Shown here in pieces: positions 44,462 to 50,439 of a stretch of DNA of 50,439 bases. The number at the start of each line of letters is the position of its first letter. Positions within the stretch are counted from its first letter, which is position 1. This DNA is from Bacteroidales bacterium UBA3143 (GTDB lineage: Bacteria; Bacteroidota; Bacteroidia; Bacteroidales; Dysgonomonadaceae), in assembly GCA_002364735.1 (NCBI GenBank), contig DEZB01000031.1, positions 1-50,439 on the forward strand, written 5' to 3'. The translations under genes and the position numbers were made by a program. Below the pieces are notes generated by a model. It saw nothing but the letters and a program-made list of their open reading frames with translations, was not told the origin of the DNA and ran no database searches.

Positions 44462-47400
44462 TTATTGACCCACCACTTCAATTAAGCTCCCTTTTTCTAA
44501 ATCTTTTTTAATAAACAACGATTTAGGAATACGTTCTTGCAATTCCTCTACATGTGAGATGATGCCTACAATTCTATTCTCTTTTTGTAGGTTCCTCAAG
44601 GTTTCAAATACAATATTAACAGATTCTGCATCTTGCGTTCCAAAACCTTCGTCAATGAAGAAGAAGTTCTTCTCTGAGTTGGTCAAACTTTGAACATTCT
44701 CAGCCAATGCCAACGCAAGGGATAAAGAAACTTGAAAGTTTTGACCTCCTGAAAGTGTTCTAACTGAGCGTGTTCGACCATCGTTGAGATAATCTATAAT
44801 TTCGAACTCATTCTTATCATTTATCTGTAGACTCAATTGATTTTTGGTAAGGCGATGAAAACGCTTATTTGCAATTTCGCATAAGTTGCGCAAATAAATA
44901 CTTGAAACATAATTTACAAAACCACTCCCGGTGAAAAGTCCTGACAGTGTTTTAATGTTTTCTTTTCGCATTTCTAACTGTTCTTTTTGAATCAACAACT
45001 CTTTTTTCTCAGCGAATCCTTTTTCTAATCTTTCAAGGTCGTATTTCAATGTTGCCAACTGTGCATTCAATTCGCTGATTGCTTTTTCGCTCGATGCAAA
45101 CTTTTCGCTTTCTTTATCAAATTCTTCTGGTAAAAAGTCTTTGCCTTCCAATCGTTCCTTTAGCTCTTCAATAGATTGTTTCAACTTCTCGTAGTTGATT
45201 CTGAAGTTTTCGATGTGCTTCCTCTCTGCATCCACATCTATTTTATTGCTCAACAATAGCACTACTTCATCAATCGATTCAAAAGGGCTTTCCTCCATGT
45301 TTGAATCAATTGTTAAGTCATTATCTTTTTGTTCTTGTGTCAGTTGAGCAATTATGTTTTCGTTAGATACTTTTGTTGCAGTTAGAGCGGCTATTGCTTG
45401 GAGCAACACGTTGTGTTGCTTTTCTAAATTGGCATAATCATCTTGTTCTTTTTTAATGTGTTGTTTACGTTCAGCCACGGTTGAGGTAATTGCATTTGAA
45501 GTTTGATGCTTATAATCTTCTAACAACAAGTGCTTTATGTTATTAGTATCCGATGCAATCAATACTTCTAACTTCGTGTTTTCTTTTTCTATTTCTTCAA
45601 GACGTTTTGATGCTTTAATAAGTTGGCTGTTGGTGTAATCTAATGCACTTCGATTTTCTTTTTGTTTCTTTTCCAATTGCTCAATCAAACTGATAAGGGC
45701 ATCATTAGCTGTTTTCTTTTGATTGAATGCTGCTTCATCGCTTCGTGAAAAATTGTCCCATATGAATTTAGAATGATGTTGCTTCTCTTCTTCATGCCAT
45801 CTTTTTAATTCATTTTCAAGTGACTCAACGTTTTTCAGAAGACTATTTTCATTTGCTTGCAATTGAATTAATTGGGAGTGATTAGCAGAAAGCATTTTTA
45901 GTTCTTGCTCCAGCTTTTTAAGGCTTGATTGATTAGTCACAATATCGTTGCTCACATCTTCCGTCTCTATCACATTGGGATGCTCCAAAGAACCGCACAA
46001 CGGGCAAGCCGATCCATCATGTAGTTCATTGGCAAAGTGTGCTATTTGTTGCTTTACTTCCAACTGCGTCTTCTGTTGGTTTGCCTCATTCATTTGAGTT
46101 TGTAAAGCCTCGTTTTGCTTTTCAAATATCTCTTTCCAATTCTCTTTGGTGTAGTTCAGCTCTTGAAACTTTGTTTCAATAGTTTTTATCTCTTCGTTAA
46201 GGTTGTTTTTCTTTGAAAGCCTATCTTTAATTTGTTTAGAAATGGTTTTGTGAGTCGAGTACCAAAGCTCAACAGATGTAAGCACCTTTGCATCTATCAA
46301 CTTACTTTTATTATCCTCAATTTCGGTATCGGTCTCATTAATAGTTTTAGTTAACTCATCCTTTTTTTTGGTGAGTTCTACCACATATTTGCGTCCTTTT
46401 ATGGTGTTTTCTTCCCCCGCTTTTATAGTGGCTTTATTGTCCAATATTTTACTGATTAATTCCAAATCAGCAATCCGCTCTTTTTCAAACTCTATGTTAT
46501 CAATAAAAGGTTTGCGTTTTGTTAATTCATCAGTTGTAGCTGTTGATTTTTCTTGATTCTTTGTCAACTCATTAAGATTCTCAGCCAATGTCTTTTTTTC
46601 TCGTATTAGTTTTTGACTTAGTTGTTCTTTCACTCTCAAAAGTTCATCGAACTGTTGATGAGTTGTGACATACAGTCTCAATGTTTGCTCACGCTCATCT
46701 ATCAACTTTCTGTTAGTTTCTTCTGAAGTTAATTTTACTTCTTGTTCCTGTAGTTTCTTGAAATCAATGTTAAGTTGTTTCAACTTTTCATATGTAGTTG
46801 CAAGTTGTTTGTGCTTTTCTAACTGTAGATTAAATAGGTTGTTTTGCTCAATGTAGTTATTAGATTTTTCATTGATAATTTCTTCGGATACTTCTTCATA
46901 TCCAGAAATTTTGCCAAGCAACGTGTTTAGATTCTGTTCGTTGGCATTATAGAGAGTTCTTACATTGTTGTAGAGATCAAAATGATGCAGGTTGAATATC
47001 TCTTTCATCATCGTGGTACGGTCTTTACCTCCCAATTCTATAAACTCTTTAAACTTCCCTTGTGGAATAATGATGGTGCGCTTGAAGTTTTCACAACTTA
47101 AACCAACTATAAACTCAGCATTGGAATGTTCCAATGGCAACCAGTCATTGTTTATCCATTCATAAAAAGTGGTGTGTTCTGGACGAACATCTTCAAACCT
47201 TTTGCTGTTTCTTCTAAATTCGCGTACTGCGCGAAATTTCTTGTTTTCGTAATTCCAAAAATCGAACTCAATGTACATTCTATTCGATTTCAAGTTCATC
47301 ATATTGTATGCCCTGTTCACAACATTCATTCTATCCGACTCGCCATATAATGCAAAGCACAGCGCTTCCAGAATAGTTGATTTGCCCGAAGCAACTGCAC

Positions 47401-47503
47401 CAAATATCCCAAAGAGTCCAGCATTGGTAAGCTCGGTGAAATCGATGGTTTGTCTCGTTTGATAAGAGTAGATACCTTCTAAGGTTAGTTTTAATGGGAT
47501 CAT
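44462..47503 (-). CDS. sbcC: SbcC exonuclease subunit (Rad50-like SMC ATPase)
   Basis: A 1013-residue ATPase that with SbcD forms a nuclease for DNA hairpins and double-strand ends. The N-terminal Walker A is GAVASGKST (35-43); long coiled coils flank a zinc hook CPLCG in about the middle of the protein; and the C-terminal half-site has the signature LSGGQNFQVSLSLALALAE and Walker B FFFIDEGFGTQD. The start overlaps the sbcD stop by 4 bases (ATGA), giving translational coupling. The length is typical. This gene pair often guards against palindromes, which is notable given the inverted repeats nearby, but no functional link is shown. Confidence 0.97.
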   Translation of the reverse strand: MIPLKLTLEGIYSYQTRQTIDFTELTNAGLFGIFGAVASGKSTILEALCFALYGESDRMNVVNRAYNMMNLKSNRMYIEFDFWNYENKKFRAVREFRRNSKRFEDVRPEHTTFYEWINNDWLPLEHSNAEFIVGLSCENFKRTIIIPQGKFKEFIELGGKDRTTMMKEIFNLHHFDLYNNVRTLYNANEQNLNTLLGKISGYEEVSEEIINEKSNNYIEQNNLFNLQLEKHKQLATTYEKLKQLNIDFKKLQEQEVKLTSEETNRKLIDEREQTLRLYVTTHQQFDELLRVKEQLSQKLIREKKTLAENLNELTKNQEKSTATTDELTKRKPFIDNIEFEKERIADLELISKILDNKATIKAGEENTIKGRKYVVELTKKKDELTKTINETDTEIEDNKSKLIDAKVLTSVELWYSTHKTISKQIKDRLSKKNNLNEEIKTIETKFQELNYTKENWKEIFEKQNEALQTQMNEANQQKTQLEVKQQIAHFANELHDGSACPLCGSLEHPNVIETEDVSNDIVTNQSSLKKLEQELKMLSANHSQLIQLQANENSLLKNVESLENELKRWHEEEKQHHSKFIWDNFSRSDEAAFNQKKTANDALISLIEQLEKKQKENRSALDYTNSQLIKASKRLEEIEKENTKLEVLIASDTNNIKHLLLEDYKHQTSNAITSTVAERKQHIKKEQDDYANLEKQHNVLLQAIAALTATKVSNENIIAQLTQEQKDNDLTIDSNMEESPFESIDEVVLLLSNKIDVDAERKHIENFRINYEKLKQSIEELKERLEGKDFLPEEFDKESEKFASSEKAISELNAQLATLKYDLERLEKGFAEKKELLIQKEQLEMRKENIKTLSGLFTGSGFVNYVSSIYLRNLCEIANKRFHRLTKNQLSLQINDKNEFEIIDYLNDGRTRSVRTLSGGQNFQVSLSLALALAENVQSLTNSEKNFFFIDEGFGTQDAESVNIVFETLRNLQKENRIVGIISHVEELQERIPKSLFIKKDLEKGSLIEVVGQ

Positions 47504-48711
47504 GATGTGTAGTTGATTACTTCTTTGAATAATTCGATGATTTCTTCGTTCGGTGCTTGCCCTTTCGCATACTTAAAATAATCGCTGAAGAGCGCCGTAA
47601 TATCTTGGTTCAAATTAATTTGCTTGGTGTTTGAATTCAGTATATTATCGTTGCGAACGATGGGGATGATATGTACAATCTCATGATGGGCATTTCGGAG
47701 TCGTTTCAAATCTTCCGATTTCAGGTAGTCATCGCTTTCAAGGGTTAGCTCCACCAAAGTGTATTGGTTCTGATTTAGCCACTCAACAGCCAAGTCGATA
47801 TTGTCAAACCTTTTGCACACCAACTGCTTCCCCGATTTTAAGGGTATCCGTTCTAATTGGGCAATCTTATTAGGTTCAACATCTATTATGTTCACATATT
47901 TCTGTTGACCTGCCTCAGAAAAAGAGTAGGCAAGCGGACTACCTGAATAAACAACAGGCTTTTCTTCAGAACCCACATTTTGATAACGGTGTAAGTGTCC
48001 CATAGCGGTGTATTGTATTTGATGAGGGATAGCATCAGAGTAGACAAGGTCGGCAGTGCCAATTCTTAATGGTTTCTCTCCATCGGGTTCTTCTAATATG
48101 TCTCCACCTCTTTTAAGCATATATAAATGTGATATCAGAACATTTACCCCCTTTTCATCGCAATATTTATCAGCTATTTCTCCCCATCTTTTTTGCAATG
48201 AATTAATTAATTCCACATCTTTCTCTTCACCAAAATACTCTTTCATTCTTACCTCATTTGCATAAGGTGTAGCAATAATGCGCAAAGGATATGAATGTTC
48301 AGGCAATTTAAATTCGATAAATCCTTTATCAGTTTTAGTAATTTCGAAACCGTTCTCCAATTGCAATGTTTGTAGTTCGCAATTTGGAAGTCCCATGAAA
48401 AGGATTCCACATTCACGCGCTAATGGGTCGGGTGAATCTATGCGATCGGGCGAATCATGATTTCCAGCAATAGCTATAACTGGTCGCCTTCCATTATTTG
48501 TCAATCGTTTAAGGGTTTTGTACAATAACTCAATTGCCTCTACAGGAGGATTGAATGCATCAAACAAATCGCCAGAAACTATAACTGCATCAACTGATTG
48601 TTGCTCTGCTATTTCACAAATTTCATTTAAAACGAGTTTCTGCTCTTCCATTCGGGAGAAACTATCTAAGCGTTTACCTAAATGCCAATCGGCTGTATGT
48701 AGTATTTTCAT
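47500..48711 (-). CDS. sbcD: SbcD exonuclease subunit (Mre11-like)
   Basis: A 403-residue metallophosphoesterase nuclease. The metal-binding motifs are in order: TADWHLG (Asp8, His10), SGDLFD (about 46-51), AGNHDSPDR (about 81-89), LISHLYM and YTAMGHLHRYQNV. The C-terminal domain (about 280-403) is the usual capping and SbcC-binding region. It is transcribed ahead of sbcC and overlaps it by 4 bases. The start MKILHTADWHLG is the invariant family N-terminus. Confidence 0.97.
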   Translation of the reverse strand: MKILHTADWHLGKRLDSFSRMEEQKLVLNEICEIAEQQSVDAVIVSGDLFDAFNPPVEAIELLYKTLKRLTNNGRRPVIAIAGNHDSPDRIDSPDPLARECGILFMGLPNCELQTLQLENGFEITKTDKGFIEFKLPEHSYPLRIIATPYANEVRMKEYFGEEKDVELINSLQKRWGEIADKYCDEKGVNVLISHLYMLKRGGDILEEPDGEKPLRIGTADLVYSDAIPHQIQYTAMGHLHRYQNVGSEEKPVVYSGSPLAYSFSEAGQQKYVNIIDVEPNKIAQLERIPLKSGKQLVCKRFDNIDLAVEWLNQNQYTLVELTLESDDYLKSEDLKRLRNAHHEIVHIIPIVRNDNILNSNTKQINLNQDITALFSDYFKYAKGQAPNEEIIELFKEVINYTS

Positions 48712-48759
48712 ATTATGATGATTCGAATTGTTTTTGAGTATTTTGCAGCATGATTTTTA

Positions 48760-48767
48760 CAAAAATA
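48760..48767 (-). promoter_or_regulatory. -7 box upstream of sbcD
   Basis: On the - strand this reads TATTTTTG, matching TAnnTTTG, 48 bases before the sbcD start. Confidence 0.38.
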
Positions 48768-48862
48768 AGATTATTCTTTGTTTTCACATATAATGGTTGC
48801 CATAATTTATGACTGCGACTATTTTTTATACTTTTATTTGCAATAGCTATTAATATATTTTA

Positions 48863-48870
48863 TATCTTTG
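48863..48870 (+). promoter_or_regulatory. -7 box upstream of the hypothetical membrane protein gene
   Basis: TATCTTTG fits TAnnTTTG and lies 92 bases before the start codon, implying a long leader if used. Confidence 0.35.
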
Positions 48871-48962
48871 ATGTATATAATACAATTTCAATCTTCTAAA
48901 CACCTCTTTTTGATAATTTTGAAGTTGCTTTTCTTGGATACTTATTAGATATATAGTTATAT

Positions 48963-49475
48963 ATGAAAAAGCTATTTGTTTTAATTTCGATATTTTTTTG
49001 TCAAATAACAGTATCGTTTGCACAATCTACTTTACATGATATTTCGACAGAAAATACGACAGAAAGTACTATAGTCGAGAGTACTGAAAATGATTTAACC
49101 AGCCTATTTACTATTCATGAAGATTCTAATATCGACATGTATGAATTTGTCGAACAATCTGCGATGACAATGAATGCGGAAGATATAATTATCGATGTTT
49201 TTTTAGTTCTTATTGGAGCACTAATAGGGGGTTTCTTAGTCTACTATTATTCCAAACGAAAAATATATACCATATTAGAAGAAGAAAGGGTTTATTACTT
49301 AGACTATCCACCATTGAAAACAGAAAAGTCTATTTTCCATTATATTACTCTTTTTCATGTTTTGAAAAGAAGAAAAGATTCTTATAAAAGACTTAACACA
49401 GGCTTAAAAAAAAGGATTGAAGAATTAGAAGCGGAATATATTAATCTTAAAGAAAAGTCTTCTATCGGTAAATAG
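48963..49475 (+). CDS. hypothetical single-pass membrane protein with coiled-coil tail
   Basis: A 170-residue protein I do not recognise. It has a signal peptide (about 1-20, ending VSFAQ), an extracytoplasmic Ser/Thr/Glu-rich segment (22-75), one membrane helix (about 76-96, DVFLVLIGALIGGFLVYYY), and a basic cytoplasmic tail that ends in a helical stretch likely to form a coiled coil (KRIEELEAEYINLKEK, about 150-165). Cytoplasmic LDYPPLKTEKSIFHYITLFHVLKRRKD is the most distinctive part. The gene is alone between divergent sbcD and co-directional tcdA. The signal peptide and coherent topology make it a real gene; function is unknown. Confidence 0.7.
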   Translation: MKKLFVLISIFFCQITVSFAQSTLHDISTENTTESTIVESTENDLTSLFTIHEDSNIDMYEFVEQSAMTMNAEDIIIDVFLVLIGALIGGFLVYYYSKRKIYTILEEERVYYLDYPPLKTEKSIFHYITLFHVLKRRKDSYKRLNTGLKKRIEELEAEYINLKEKSSIGK

Positions 49476-49521
49476 TGTATCACTCTATTAAACTCCTTTC
49501 ATTTTATTTTTTAATTATTCA

Positions 49522-49529
49522 TACATTTG
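49522..49529 (+). promoter_or_regulatory. -7 box upstream of tcdA
   Basis: TACATTTG fits TAnnTTTG and lies 69 bases before the tcdA start codon. Confidence 0.38.
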
Positions 49530-49598
49530 TAACAATCAATAAAAATAAATGTCAGTTATTACAAATAGTTTGAATGAACTTCTGAATAATTAAATTGT

Positions 49599-50381
49599 AT
49601 GGAAAATAAACCTCAAGAAAAAGATTCAAATCCAAATTATTTCTCCCGAGTAGAATTGTTGTTAGGTAGCGAAGCTCTCAATCTTATAGCATCACAAAGA
49701 GTAATTTTATTCGGCGTTGGTGGTGTTGGTAGTTGGTGTGCCGAAGCTTTAATTAGAAGTGGGATAAAAAACCTCACCATTGTTGATCCCGATCGTGTGA
49801 ATTGGTCTAATTTCAATCGTCAACTTCCTGCTACTATTGAAACCATTGGAAAGTTAAAAGTTGAGGTGCTAAAAAGAAGGTTGATATCAATTAATCCTGA
49901 CGCGAACATTGAAGTTATTGCTCAAATTTACACAGAGGGAACGGCACCTACTTTTCATTTAAGCAACTACGATTATATTGTAGATGCTATTGATACATTA
50001 ACCCACAAAGCGCACTTGTTACTGGAAGCATGTAAGACTGATGCAACAGTTTTTGCATCGATGGGTGCAGGGCTTAAAATGAATCCTTTACGCATAGACA
50101 TAACAGAATTCTGGAAAGTAAAGGGTTGTAAACTTGCTGCAGCTTTGCGTCAAAGATTTCGAAAGGGGGAGAAACCATCGAGAAAATTTCAGTGTGTATA
50201 TAGCGAGGAGATGTTGCAAAATAAAGGAGACAGCGATGAAATTGAGGAACTCAACGAAGGTGGTATCATTAGTCACTTCAAACCACATACTAACGGGACA
50301 ATGATGCACATAACTGGAACATTTGGGTTTATGTTGGCCAGTTTAGTGATAAACGATATAAATGATAAACTAAATAGTTAG
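49599..50381 (+). CDS. tcdA: tRNA threonylcarbamoyladenosine dehydratase (E1-like, TcdA/CsdL)
   Basis: A 260-residue ThiF/MoeB/HesA-fold enzyme that uses ATP to cyclise threonylcarbamoyladenosine at position 37 of ANN-decoding tRNAs. The nucleotide-binding motif is GVGGVGSW (39-46), followed by LTIVDPDRVNWSNFNRQ with the conserved Asp, Asn and Arg for adenylation, and YDYIVDAIDTLTHKAHLLLEAC. KFQCVYSEE and the C-terminal helix GTFGFMLASLVIND match the TcdA subgroup rather than MoeB or ThiF. Length fits. It is the last gene in the window, and the 58 bases after it show nothing recognisable. Confidence 0.93.
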   Translation: MENKPQEKDSNPNYFSRVELLLGSEALNLIASQRVILFGVGGVGSWCAEALIRSGIKNLTIVDPDRVNWSNFNRQLPATIETIGKLKVEVLKRRLISINPDANIEVIAQIYTEGTAPTFHLSNYDYIVDAIDTLTHKAHLLLEACKTDATVFASMGAGLKMNPLRIDITEFWKVKGCKLAAALRQRFRKGEKPSRKFQCVYSEEMLQNKGDSDEIEELNEGGIISHFKPHTNGTMMHITGTFGFMLASLVINDINDKLNS

Positions 50382-50439
50382 TCCAATCTAAAAACAGCTC
50401 CCAACAAAGACCTCTTATAGGTAACCTCTAAAAACCCTT

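Overview
The window is an AT-rich chromosomal segment of a Bacteroidetes, most likely order Bacteroidales. Three things point there: two SusC/SusD outer-membrane pairs, a hybrid two-component regulator fused to an AraC output domain, and TAnnTTTG promoter boxes instead of sigma70-type -10 boxes. I cannot name genus or species. I see no rRNA, tRNA, CRISPR array, transposase, integrase or phage gene. All genes look intact; the first gene starts only 17 bases into the window, so its upstream context is missing.

Region 1 (17-11538, + strand) is a polysaccharide utilization locus (PUL), possibly cut at its left edge. It encodes a SASA-type SGNH acetylesterase, an exported alpha/beta hydrolase, SusC, SusD, a 774-residue protein with two alpha/beta-hydrolase domains, and a CE15-like glucuronoyl esterase. 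Every enzyme visible here is an esterase or hydrolase; no glycoside hydrolase is present. This suggests a substrate rich in ester substituents, such as acetylated or uronate-esterified hemicellulose or pectin. A perfect 13-bp hairpin follows susD.

Region 2 (11552-19584) is housekeeping: a NatAB-like ABC exporter and DNA primase on the - strand, then branched-chain aminotransferase and a three-gene NMT1/SsuABC-type importer on the + strand.

Region 3 (19813-35943) is a second, apparently complete PUL. A 1342-residue hybrid two-component sensor is divergent from susC, susD, a GH29 alpha-L-fucosidase, a GH2 enzyme with an unusual C-terminal part, and a parallel beta-helix protein resembling GH141. 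The 199-bp divergent intergenic region carries 21-bp-phased direct repeats that are good candidates for the regulator's operator. The enzyme set points to a fucose-containing glycan; a pectic side chain such as rhamnogalacturonan-II is one option.

Region 4 (36014-50381) is mainly cellular maintenance: CYTH protein, RarA, a small lipoprotein, a DksA/TraR-like zinc-finger protein, an M15 peptidase-like lipoprotein, a secreted HhH-domain protein with a probable beta-barrel, an ABC-F ATPase, SbcC/SbcD, an unrecognised membrane protein and TcdA. Two gene-poor stretches here hold structured or repeated DNA: a GCCGGTG/GAAAATGTTT repeat cluster at 38905-39321 and an isolated hairpin element at 44300-44350.

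No new defence or mobile system could be demonstrated. The best leads for novelty are the esterase-only PUL with its two-domain hydrolase, the phased repeats at the HTCS/susC junction, the repeat cluster downstream of the DksA-like gene, and the hairpin between uup and sbcC.
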